From JBBTRP01 sp038065125 (GTDB lineage Bacteria > Patescibacteriota > Patescibacteriia > JACQRZ01), in assembly GCA_038065125.1 (NCBI GenBank), contig JBBTRP010000013.1, positions 1 through 6,518 on the forward strand: a DNA stretch of 6,518 nucleotides. The letters run 5' to 3'. Position 1 is the first letter of the stretch. Every line of letters begins with the position of its first letter. Position numbers and translations under genes: made by a program. Positions 1 to 5,515 of this stretch are shown piece by piece. The notes below the pieces were generated by a model. It did no database searches. It was not told where the DNA came from and saw nothing but the letters and a program-made list of their open reading frames with translations.

Positions 1-1528
1 TTCCCGGAAGCAGCTTCTGGTACTCCCCAATTGCTTTTTTGAGTTTCTCTTCCGTATCCGCGGCGAGTTCTCCGCTTGAAGAGATCTCCTCAAGGACGCC
101 ACTTTTATTGGACTCAAGATACTCGACCAATCCCTTCTCAAATGCCTTCACAGAGGTCACCGCAATATCGTCAAGATACCCGTTCACGCCCGCGTACAGC
201 GCGACCACCTGCTCTTCCATCTTCAATGGCTGAAACTGGTCTTGCTTGAGAAGCTCGGTTAAGCGACTTCCGCGGTTGATCTGCTTTTGCGTCGCCTCGT
301 CAAGGTCGGATCCAAACTGCGCAAACGCCGCCAGCTCGCGATACTGCGCCAAGTCAAGCCGCAATTTTCCCGCGACTTTCTTCATCGCCTTTGTTTGCGC
401 CGCAGATCCCACACGGGACACCGATAATCCGACATTGAGTGCCGGCCGAATGCCCTGATAGAACAAATCAGTCTCCAGATAAATCTGTCCGTCGGTGATA
501 GAGATGACATTGGTCGGAATATACGCCGACACGTCTCCTGCCTGCGTTTCGATCACCGGCAGCGCGGTCAGAGAGCCTCCGCCATGATCGCTATTGAGTT
601 TTGCGGCGCGCTCTAGGAGACGGGAGTGAAGATAAAAGATATCTCCCGGATACGCCTCACGACCCGGCGGCCGGCGCAAGAGAAGCGAGAGCGCCCGATA
701 TGCAACCGCGTGCTTAGAAAGATCATCGTACACGATCAGTACGTCCTTGCCCTGATCCATAAAATACTCACCCATCGCACATCCTGCATACGGGGCGATA
801 AATGAGAGTGACGCGGGGTCGGACGCGCCGGCAAGCACGACGATCGTGTACTTCATCGCGTCTTCGGCGGTAAGTCGGGACACGATCCGCGCGACTTTTG
901 ACTCTTTCTGCCCGATGCCGACGTAAATGCAGACTACCTCCTTGTCCGTGCCGATAAACTGCTTCTGATTCAAAATCGCGTCGATGGCAACGGCAGTTTT
1001 GCCGGTCCCACGGTCACCGATGATCAGCTCGCGCTGCCCACGACCAATCGGGATCATAGCGTCGATCGCCTTTATGCCGGTCTGCAACGGCTGGTTCACC
1101 GACTGACGTGTAATCACGCCCGGAGCGATCTTTTCCACCGGATAATACTTCTTCGATTTGATCGGCTCCTTGCCGTCAAGCGCAACGCCCAGGGGATTTA
1201 CCACCCGGCCAACCAGTTCCGTGCCCACCGGCACCTCGAGGATCTTACCCGTTCCCGTGACCGTATCCCCTTCTTTGATACCTTCGCACTCCCCCAGGAT
1301 CATCGCGCCGATCGTGTCTTCTTCCAAATTCAGCACCACGCCCATCACACTCACGCCGTCACGCACCCCGAAGTCGAGCATCTCAGATTGCTTCGCGCTC
1401 GCGAGCCCGGAAATTTTCGCAATGCCATCCCCCACTTCGACCACTTTGCCGACATGCGCAACGCGCGAGGAGGCTTTATAGGAGTCGAGATGCTTTTCGA
1501 GCGATTCAACAAGATAGTTTTTTGCCAT
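1..1528 (-). CDS. atpA: ATP synthase F1 subunit alpha (nearly complete, C-terminus runs off the left edge)
   Basis: This encodes the non-catalytic nucleotide-binding alpha subunit of F-type ATP synthase, which alternates with beta in the cytoplasmic F1 hexamer. The frame is open for 509 codons from ATG at 1528 to the window edge with no stop, close to the family's usual 500-515 residues, so only a few residues are probably missing. Visible landmarks are the P-loop GDRGTGKT at residues 171-178, the Walker B region IVYDDLSK with Y267-D268-D269, the conserved stretch RRPPGREAYPGD, and SVSRVGSAAQTK, whose Arg372 matches the arginine finger that reaches into the beta active site. The N-terminal beta-barrel and the helical C-terminal domain read normally. 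Most homologues I know have Gln at the P-loop position that is Gly174 here. No Shine-Dalgarno site is evident before the ATG (upstream bases TTGAAATTTCAAAACTT). A 177-bp gap holding a large palindrome separates it from atpH. The assignment is secure. Confidence 0.98.
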   Translation of the reverse strand, partial: MAKNYLVESLEKHLDSYKASSRVAHVGKVVEVGDGIAKISGLASAKQSEMLDFGVRDGVSVMGVVLNLEEDTIGAMILGECEGIKEGDTVTGTGKILEVPVGTELVGRVVNPLGVALDGKEPIKSKKYYPVEKIAPGVITRQSVNQPLQTGIKAIDAMIPIGRGQRELIIGDRGTGKTAVAIDAILNQKQFIGTDKEVVCIYVGIGQKESKVARIVSRLTAEDAMKYTIVVLAGASDPASLSFIAPYAGCAMGEYFMDQGKDVLIVYDDLSKHAVAYRALSLLLRRPPGREAYPGDIFYLHSRLLERAAKLNSDHGGGSLTALPVIETQAGDVSAYIPTNVISITDGQIYLETDLFYQGIRPALNVGLSVSRVGSAAQTKAMKKVAGKLRLDLAQYRELAAFAQFGSDLDEATQKQINRGSRLTELLKQDQFQPLKMEEQVVALYAGVNGYLDDIAVTSVKAFEKGLVEYLESNKSGVLEEISSSGELAADTEEKLKKAIGEYQKLLPG

Positions 1529-1544
1529 AAGTTTTGAAATTTCA

Positions 1545-1707
1545 AGAGCCCTGTCCCGCAATAAGCTTCGTCACGAAATTATGGATTCTCGAGCGAAAAC
1601 AATGAAGCGCGAGGAGGTGAATACGGCGTATTCATTGACGAGCGGTGAATTGTTTGCAGCCGAGAATACATAATTGCAGTAGAAGAGTTATTGCGGGATA
1701 GGGCTCT
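1545..1707. repeat. 163-bp imperfect palindrome between atpH and atpA
   Basis: The two halves, 1545-1625 and 1627-1707, are reverse complements at 57 of 81 positions with no gaps, centred on base 1626. The outer 20 bp match at 19 positions (AGAGCCCT, then G or A, then TCCCGCAATAA). Inner blocks such as AATTATG, ATTCTCG and AAACAAT also match, and the centre is the perfect dyad GAATACG-G-CGTATTC. It fills almost the whole gap: its outer edge overlaps two bases of the atpH stop codon and its inner edge lies 16 bases before the atpA ATG. In the atp transcript it would fold into one long hairpin. Short matching pentamers GAAAT at 1536-1540 and 1713-1717 could be a target duplication, but that is weak. 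It could be a MITE-like or REP-like element, or an RNA processing or regulatory structure. Confidence 0.9.
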
Positions 1708-2098
1708 ATATCGAAATACAGGCACGCAACTGTTCGAGGTGTGTCTGCGCGCTCGCGTCGATGCGAATGTCTCCCACCTCAACAATCATCCCACCCATAA
1801 TCGATGGATCCACGACGGTTGTCACTAGGACTTTTTTTCCTTTCTCGATCACACCGCGCTTGAACGCCTCAGCGGCGGCCACATCTTCATGGGCAAAGGT
1901 AACGACGACAGACGATGCGCCCTCTTTCTCCATACTGAGCGCCTCAAGGGAGCGAATCACCCGCCGCAAGAACGCGGACTTCCCGGTCTTTGCGTACTGC
2001 TTCACGACGCTACCTGCAAAGAGGTCGATCTCCTTCGCTGACGTACCTTCCACAACCTCAAACATCGCGCGGGCAACTTGTTTCGGCGTTGCCCTCAT
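1706..2098 (-). CDS. atpH: ATP synthase F1 subunit delta, short form
   Basis: This encodes the delta subunit, which joins the top of the F1 alpha/beta head to the b-subunit peripheral stalk. The diagnostic part is the C-terminus: KKVLVTTVVDPSIMGGMIV followed by GDIRIDASAQTHLEQL, the standard delta ending (VDPSLIGG...DGS...L). The protein is 130 residues, against about 175-180 in most bacteria, so the N-terminal helical domain (about residues 1-75) is strongly reduced; it contains the predicted helices around AMFEVVEG and AFLRRVIRSLEALS. From memory, short delta subunits are common in Patescibacteria. The ATG at 2098 overlaps the atpF stop by 4 bp (ATGA), which suggests translational coupling and fixes the start. 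The stop TAG touches the outer edge of the palindrome before atpA. Confidence 0.93.
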   Translation of the reverse strand: MRATPKQVARAMFEVVEGTSAKEIDLFAGSVVKQYAKTGKSAFLRRVIRSLEALSMEKEGASSVVVTFAHEDVAAAEAFKRGVIEKGKKVLVTTVVDPSIMGGMIVEVGDIRIDASAQTHLEQLRACISI

Positions 2099-2598
2099 AT
2101 ACTCTTCTTCGTCTTCTCTACAACATCCGCAATCAACTTTTCAGGGATCTGTTTGGAAAGTCCCGTCTCCAGGATCTTTTCCACCGCCGTGATCACCAAT
2201 CCGCCAAGCTCTTCGCGTGCCTCTGTAAGCATCTGCCGTTTTTCCGCGGCAATTTTTTCTTTCGCGTCGACAATCACCGCCGCGACCTTTTTCTCCGCCT
2301 TCTCAACGGCCGCCGCCTGCTTCTCATCTGCGATCGCTTGCGCCTTAACGAGAATTGCTTGCGCCTCTCCGCGCGCCGTGGCCAGAATCTCCTCCTGCAT
2401 TTTGGCGGTCTCCTTCACTCGCTGTTCAATTTCCGCGGCCTCTTTCAAGCTCTTCTCAATCGTTTCTGAACGCTTCTGCAGGATGACCAACAGAGGCTTG
2501 TACAAAAACCGATGCAGGATAAACAGAAGCAGCGCAAAGTTCACGAGCTGCGCCGCAAAGAGTTTCGAGTCAATGCCGAGGTTGGCGAGAATCTCCAT
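2095..2598 (-). CDS. atpF: ATP synthase Fo subunit b
   Basis: This encodes the b subunit, which dimerises into the peripheral stalk holding F1 still against the rotor. It is 167 residues, a normal length. One membrane helix lies near the N-terminus (about residues 14-34, FAAQLVNFALLLFILHRFL), followed directly by the YKPLLVILQKRSETI boundary typical of b subunits. The rest is a long charged Ala/Glu/Lys-rich coiled coil (about 45-145) with a C-terminal amphipathic segment that would bind delta. Its ATG follows the atpE stop after 7 bases with no clear Shine-Dalgarno site, and its own stop overlaps the atpH start by 4 bp. There is only one b-type gene between c and delta, so a homodimeric stalk is likely, unless a second b gene lies elsewhere. 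Confidence 0.96.
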   Translation of the reverse strand: MEILANLGIDSKLFAAQLVNFALLLFILHRFLYKPLLVILQKRSETIEKSLKEAAEIEQRVKETAKMQEEILATARGEAQAILVKAQAIADEKQAAAVEKAEKKVAAVIVDAKEKIAAEKRQMLTEAREELGGLVITAVEKILETGLSKQIPEKLIADVVEKTKKSI

Positions 2599-2605
2599 CG
2601 AGTCG

Positions 2606-2860
2606 TTACGTGAATTTCACGAGGAGCGCGATGACCAGGGCGTAAATCGCGATCGCTTCCGTAAATGCGATGCCCAAAATCATAACGGTCTGAATCTTGC
2701 CGGAGGCCTCAGGATTGCGTCCGATCGCCTCAAGCGCCTTTCCGACCAGAATGCCGATGCCGATACCCGGTCCAATCGCGCCAAGCCCCATGGCCAATGC
2801 GGGACCCAGTAGCTGCGCCCATGCCGCAGATGCTTTGATGAGCTCCAATTTTTCGTCCAT
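2606..2860 (-). CDS. atpE: ATP synthase Fo subunit c (rotor ring proteolipid)
   Basis: This encodes the 84-residue hairpin protein that forms the membrane rotor ring. Helix 1 contains the packing motif GLGAIGPGIGIGILVGKA (about 25-42). The polar loop is GRNPEA (residues 47-52), with the Arg-x-Pro that contacts gamma/epsilon. Helix 2 carries the ion-binding carboxylate Glu68 in GIAFTEAIAIY. The position that is Gln in sodium-binding rings (GVGQG) is Ile here, and the residue after the glutamate is Ala rather than Ser or Thr, so a proton-coupled ring is inferred. The N-terminus has about ten extra residues (MDEKLELIKA) before the helix. No Shine-Dalgarno site is seen; the bases before the ATG are almost all A/T and include a hairpin. 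A 122-bp repeat-filled gap separates it from atpB. Confidence 0.97.
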   Translation of the reverse strand: MDEKLELIKASAAWAQLLGPALAMGLGAIGPGIGIGILVGKALEAIGRNPEASGKIQTVMILGIAFTEAIAIYALVIALLVKFT

Positions 2861-2864
2861 ACTG

Positions 2865-2885
2865 AATAATTAATTCTTAATTATT
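2865..2885 (-). promoter_or_regulatory. AT-only hairpin at the atpE translation start
   Basis: A perfect 9-bp inverted repeat (AATAATTAA and TTAATTATT, 3-base loop) ends 4 bases before the atpE ATG, where a ribosome binding site would normally be. An all-A/T stem is weak and has no U-tract, so it is a poor terminator. It could be an A/U-rich translation enhancer, or simply the unstructured AT-rich leader of a gene without a Shine-Dalgarno site. The symmetry is seen directly; the role is inferred. Confidence 0.5.
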
Positions 2886-2983
2886 AAATCACAAATCGCA
2901 AGCACCAAATCTCAAATAAGCACCGAGTTTAGAATTTGAACATTGGGATTTATTTGGAATTTGTATATTGTCATTTGGAATTT
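2886..2983. repeat. Degenerate CAAATTCCAAAT-type inverted repeat between atpB and atpE
   Basis: The minus strand carries CAAATTCCAAAT-like units (CAAATTCCAAAT, then AAATCCCAA, then CAAATTCTAAA), followed by two GGTGCTT-containing units (GGTGCTTATTTGAGATTT and GGTGCTTGCGATTTGTG). The two 49-bp halves are reverse complements at about 31 of 49 positions around 2934/2935, mostly through blocks of the type AAAT-N2-CAAAT. It fills the gap and reaches the last base of the atpB stop. I have a general recollection of similar dispersed repeats in uncultivated-bacteria genomes but cannot verify the family. It is not coding in any convincing way. Confidence 0.7.
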
Positions 2984-3729
2984 TACGAGTGCGCCGTTTC
3001 CTCCATCGCCATTTTTGCAAACACTAACGTCAGCATGGCAAACACCAACGCCTGAATCAGTCCCACAAAAACCTCCAGAAGAAGGAACGGCAAGGGAATA
3101 ATATACGGTACCAGAACAGTCATGACCGTCAAGAGGACTTCTCCGGCGAAAATGTTGCCAAAAAGACGAAATGAAAAGGAAATCAGCTTTGCAACCTCGG
3201 AAACGAGCTCCAAAATCCCCACAAAAAAGTTGAGCGGATTCGAGAAGTTAAAGAATTTTCTGGCGTATTTCGCAAACCCGATACTCGCAATGCCCAACAC
3301 CTGCACTGTCATCACCGAGAGTGCCGCGAGGGCGATGGTAAAGTTAAGGTCAGCTGACGTCGAACGGATAAACGGCACGATCAGGGGGCGCCCCTCGTGA
3401 ATTTCCTTGATGCCAAGCGCTCCGCCCATCCCCGGCAAGAGTCCCGCCCAGTTCACCACCAGTACAAAGAGGAAAATCGTCGCGATCAGGGGAAAAAACC
3501 GGACCGACTCCGAACGGTTACGCGTGATCGTATCAATCCCGGAAAGGATCCCCTCCACGATCCACTCCATAAAATTCTGGCTCCCCGTCGGCACGGAGGC
3601 GAGTTTTCGAGTAGCCGCAAAACCCACACCGATCAACAAAAGCGACGCGCCCCACCCTACCAGCAAACTATTGGTGACCGGGAATCCCGCGACGGTAAAG
3701 AGTGTTTCAGCTGCTATGGAGATGTTCAT
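2983..3729 (-). CDS. atpB: ATP synthase Fo subunit a
   Basis: This encodes the stator membrane subunit with the two proton half-channels against the c ring. It is 248 residues with five or six predicted membrane helices (for example about 22-40, 80-98, 127-150, 164-188 and 207-240). The essential arginine is Arg188 in SFSFRLFGNIFAGE, equivalent to E. coli Arg210, and NPLNFF and LVFAMLTLVFA further support the family. The extramembrane loop after TM1 (PTGSQNFMEWIVEGI) is the usual one for bacterial a subunits. Its ATG overlaps the stop of the upstream atpZ-like gene by 4 bp (ATGA), and AGGA lies 9 bases before the start, one of the few plausible ribosome sites in this operon. The C-terminus is short and charged (KMAMEETAHS). 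Confidence 0.97.
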   Translation of the reverse strand: MNISIAAETLFTVAGFPVTNSLLVGWGASLLLIGVGFAATRKLASVPTGSQNFMEWIVEGILSGIDTITRNRSESVRFFPLIATIFLFVLVVNWAGLLPGMGGALGIKEIHEGRPLIVPFIRSTSADLNFTIALAALSVMTVQVLGIASIGFAKYARKFFNFSNPLNFFVGILELVSEVAKLISFSFRLFGNIFAGEVLLTVMTVLVPYIIPLPFLLLEVFVGLIQALVFAMLTLVFAKMAMEETAHS

Positions 3730-3998
3730 ATGTTGTCATCCTGCTTTTTCGAACTTTTTTGGGCATCCTTCTCATCATCCATCATCCCGCTCACTTTGCG
3801 GACAACGATAATGGTCGACAGGACAATCGCGGCAAGAATCCCGATCAATAAAAAGAGTGGCGAGGTCCCCAAAAGCCGATCGACAAACTTCCCCAGAAGC
3901 GCCAAACCTACGAGCGGCAACGCGATGAGGTACCCCAGCTCCCATGCAACACCAATCATCCGCCACATCGTATTGTCCGATCGTTTGCCGGAAAGCAT
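3726..3998 (-). CDS. atpZ: AtpZ/AtpI-family ATP synthase accessory membrane protein
   Basis: This is a 90-residue protein with two predicted membrane helices (about 14-36 and 46-66). They flank the signature GLALLGKFVDRLLGTSPLF, which resembles the G-x-x-x-G...D-x-x-L-G-T-S-P pattern of the ATPase_gene1 family (AtpZ/AtpI-like, first gene of many atp operons). The family has been linked to assembly of the c ring and to Mg2+/Ca2+ transport. The C-terminal tail is hydrophilic and highly charged (DDEKDAQKSSKKQDDN). It opens the atp operon and overlaps atpB by 4 bp. I start it at the ATG at 3998; a TTG codon lies immediately upstream (4001) and would add one residue. No Shine-Dalgarno site is present. 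The name atpZ rather than atpI is a judgement from the size and motif. Confidence 0.85.
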   Translation of the reverse strand: MLSGKRSDNTMWRMIGVAWELGYLIALPLVGLALLGKFVDRLLGTSPLFLLIGILAAIVLSTIIVVRKVSGMMDDEKDAQKSSKKQDDNI

Positions 3999-4034
3999 CA
4001 AAACAGTATAGAGGATTGTTTGAATTTGAACAGA
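3999..4034 (-). promoter_or_regulatory. Candidate atp operon promoter with a very short or absent leader
   Basis: A good -10 hexamer TATACT (4010 to 4005, 5 of 6 to consensus) ends only 6 bases before the atpZ ATG, so initiation about 7 bases downstream would fall at or beside the A of the start codon. That would give a leaderless mRNA, in keeping with the missing Shine-Dalgarno site. The -35 is poor (best candidates CTGTTC or TGTTCA at 16-17 bp spacing). The same TATACTGTT string occurs at the GH1 promoter. The position just after the GH1 terminator also supports a new transcription start here. Confidence 0.45.
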
Positions 4035-4039
4035 CCTCT

Positions 4040-4077
4040 CACAAATAGAAGGAGCCTCTCCGGGAAGGAAAGGCTCC
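4040..4077 (-). terminator. Rho-independent terminator of the GH1 gene
   Basis: Read on the minus strand, an 11-bp stem (GGAGCCTTTCC with GGAGAGGCTCC, one T-G wobble) closes a 5-base loop (TTCCC) and is followed by TTCTATTT. It begins 5 bases after the GH1 stop codon. It ends GH1 transcription before the atp operon, so atpZ needs its own promoter. The T-tract is short and interrupted, so some read-through is possible. Confidence 0.85.
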
Positions 4078-4082
4078 GATGA

Positions 4083-5381
4083 TTAGCGTTTCGTCGGCAC
4101 TGCTGCGTGTCTCCAGGCGTCGATGATCGACGCGTAGAGGCGCGCGGAAGGCCGCTCGATCCGCCGTCTGGTCACTTGATCTACTTCGAAGAGGCCGAAC
4201 TTCTGGTTCGTTCCGGCCGCCCACTCGAAGTTATCGAGAAGCGTCCAGTGGTAGTAGCCACGGACATCGACGCCCGCGAGTCGCGCCTCGACGAGCCACT
4301 GGAGGTGGTCGAGAAGCGCGTTGGCGCGCTTGGTGTCGAAGCGGTCAGCGACGCCGTTTTCCGTGACTATGATCGGCACATTCTTGTGCCGAGCCACGCG
4401 CACGAGCGAGAGATACATCCCATAGGGGTAGATCTCCCAGCCGAAGTCGTTGCGGTCCTTCTCGGGGACCAGCTGATTGATCATGAGTGGAACGCCCATA
4501 ATCACTCTCACCCGGAAGTAGTAATTCAGACCGACAAAATCGACCTTGACGGCCTTTAATAACCTCCAGTTGAAGTACCACTCCAGGAGCGCTGCGACGC
4601 CCCACTCGATCAGCGAACCAGTTAACGGCGTGGCCAAATCCATGTTATGGACGATCCCGACCGGCCTTTTCGTTACTTTTTGGAACAGATCATAGACCTG
4701 GTTGTGGGTCTTGATCATGTTCTTGACGACCCTGTCCGCTAGATCGAGTCGACCCGTCCGCCCCGGAGGCCACTGGCCCGAAAGCCAGCCCATCCGGGAG
4801 AAGACCCAGGGCTCGTTGAATGTGACCCAGGAGTCAACCAGCTCCTCGAACATATCCTGTACGCGCAGGGCGTACATGATGAACTGGTCGATGTCATGGT
4901 CATTCGCACGATCCCAGCCGGGAAACCAGGCCGGGTCGACGAAATGCCAGAGGGTCATGGAGACCTTGATTTCCGCCTCCTGAAGGAGACGGAGCATATA
5001 CCGGTACTGCATGAGTACCTCGGACTTGATGACTCCACGTGCAGGACACACCCGGTCCCAGGCAATCGACATACGTAGGTGCGTGATGCCGAGCTTTTTC
5101 ATCCGCTCGACATCGGCCTGGAAGGTGTGGATGTCCCGCCACTCGTCCGCCGGGGCGACAGTCGTCTCCGTCTTGCCGGCATCCACCCACTGCTTCCAAT
5201 TACTCGGACTAGGCTTGCCCTCATTCTGAAAGGCCGAGGTTGCGACTCCCCACTGGAAGTCAGGGGGGAGGATTTTGACCCCTCTCTCGACGGGGGTCGA
5301 GGGCGGAACGACCCTTTTTTTGTAGAAAACCGGCCAAAAAAGAATGGTCCCCGCCAGAATTGCCAAAACAACGATATCCAC
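4083..5381 (-). CDS. Glycoside hydrolase family 1 beta-glycosidase with N-terminal membrane segment
   Basis: This is a retaining beta-glycosidase (beta-glucosidase/galactosidase type) of 432 residues, close to a minimal GH1 TIM barrel. Catalytic and glycone-binding landmarks are all present: FQNEG (Gln52), TLWHF (His146), TFNEP with acid/base Glu190, NYY near 286-288, IVTENG with nucleophile Glu341, and DNFEW with Glu386-Trp387. The Glu in DNFEW argues for non-phosphorylated sugars, because 6-phospho-glycosidases carry a Ser/Lys/Tyr motif instead. Residues 3-20 (IVVLAILAGTILFWPVFY) form one membrane helix, with an acidic residue before it and KKR after it. By the positive-inside rule this suggests an N-out anchor with a cytoplasmic barrel, although a signal-peptide-like reading cannot be excluded. 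The start is GTG at 5381, with AGGAGG 8 bases upstream. The gene has its own promoter and terminator and is unrelated to its neighbours, so acquisition by transfer is plausible. The substrate is unknown. Confidence 0.95.
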   Translation of the reverse strand: MDIVVLAILAGTILFWPVFYKKRVVPPSTPVERGVKILPPDFQWGVATSAFQNEGKPSPSNWKQWVDAGKTETTVAPADEWRDIHTFQADVERMKKLGITHLRMSIAWDRVCPARGVIKSEVLMQYRYMLRLLQEAEIKVSMTLWHFVDPAWFPGWDRANDHDIDQFIMYALRVQDMFEELVDSWVTFNEPWVFSRMGWLSGQWPPGRTGRLDLADRVVKNMIKTHNQVYDLFQKVTKRPVGIVHNMDLATPLTGSLIEWGVAALLEWYFNWRLLKAVKVDFVGLNYYFRVRVIMGVPLMINQLVPEKDRNDFGWEIYPYGMYLSLVRVARHKNVPIIVTENGVADRFDTKRANALLDHLQWLVEARLAGVDVRGYYHWTLLDNFEWAAGTNQKFGLFEVDQVTRRRIERPSARLYASIIDAWRHAAVPTKR

Positions 5382-5389
5382 CGAACACT

Positions 5390-5395
5390 CCTCCT
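5390..5395 (-). promoter_or_regulatory. Strong Shine-Dalgarno site for GH1 (decides the GTG start)
   Basis: AGGAGG sits 8 bases before GTG at 5381, within GAAGGAGGAGTG. It is the only full-consensus ribosome site before a gene in this window and fixes the GH1 start at the GTG. The contrast with the atp genes and tatD, which lack such sites, is notable. Confidence 0.88.
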
Positions 5396-5451
5396 TCTGA
5401 AGCGTATTTTGTCGTACTCCGAGAGTAAAAAGAACAAAAAACTATCCGAAC

Positions 5452-5480
5452 AGTATACACCAAAACACCCTTTTTGTCAA
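5452..5480 (-). promoter_or_regulatory. Near-consensus sigma70-type promoter for GH1
   Basis: TTGACA (5480 to 5475, 6 of 6) and TATACT (5457 to 5452, 5 of 6) are separated by exactly 17 bp. Transcription would start near 5445, giving a leader of about 65 bases that ends in the AGGAGG site. The -35 box lies in the loop and the start of the downstream arm of the tatD terminator hairpin. Confidence 0.88.
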
Positions 5481-5498
5481 TGGCAAAAAGGGTGTTTT
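5462..5498 (-). terminator. tatD terminator hairpin, possibly bidirectional
   Basis: A perfect 15-bp inverted repeat (AAAACACCCTTTTTG and CAAAAAGGGTGTTTT) has a 7-base loop and begins 17 bases after the tatD stop. On the minus strand the stem ends in TTTT and then GGTG, so the U-run is part of the stem. On the plus strand the tail TTTTCCTTTT is better, but no plus-strand gene enters from the left. It most likely stops tatD transcripts, while the GH1 promoter starts inside it. Confidence 0.82.
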
Positions 5499-5515
5499 CC
5501 TTTTAAATATAGGAT

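Noticed and set aside
1611..1620. AGGAGGTGA on the plus strand in the palindrome, resembling a strong ribosome site (and an anti-Shine-Dalgarno match on the minus strand).
   Set aside because: No ATG, GTG or TTG at a suitable distance opens a convincing plus-strand gene, and the match lies in the least paired part of the palindrome; it is most likely coincidental.
1545..1707. The palindrome as an intrinsic terminator after atpH.
   Set aside because: No T-tract follows the hairpin on the minus strand and atpA, an essential operon member, lies directly downstream.
1545..1707. A complete insertion sequence.
   Set aside because: The element is only 163 bp, has no transposase frame, and a credible target duplication is not clear; at most it is a non-autonomous element.
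1761..2812. Long plus-strand open frames (up to 244 codons) across atpH, atpF and atpE.
   Set aside because: They lie antisense to well-conserved ATP synthase genes, have Ser/Arg/Ala-rich composition typical of reverse-frame shadows, and show no domain.
2886..2960. An internal promoter for atpE (TTGCGA with AAGAAT at 17 bp).
   Set aside because: The match is 4 of 6 at both boxes in very AT-rich sequence, where such matches arise by chance.
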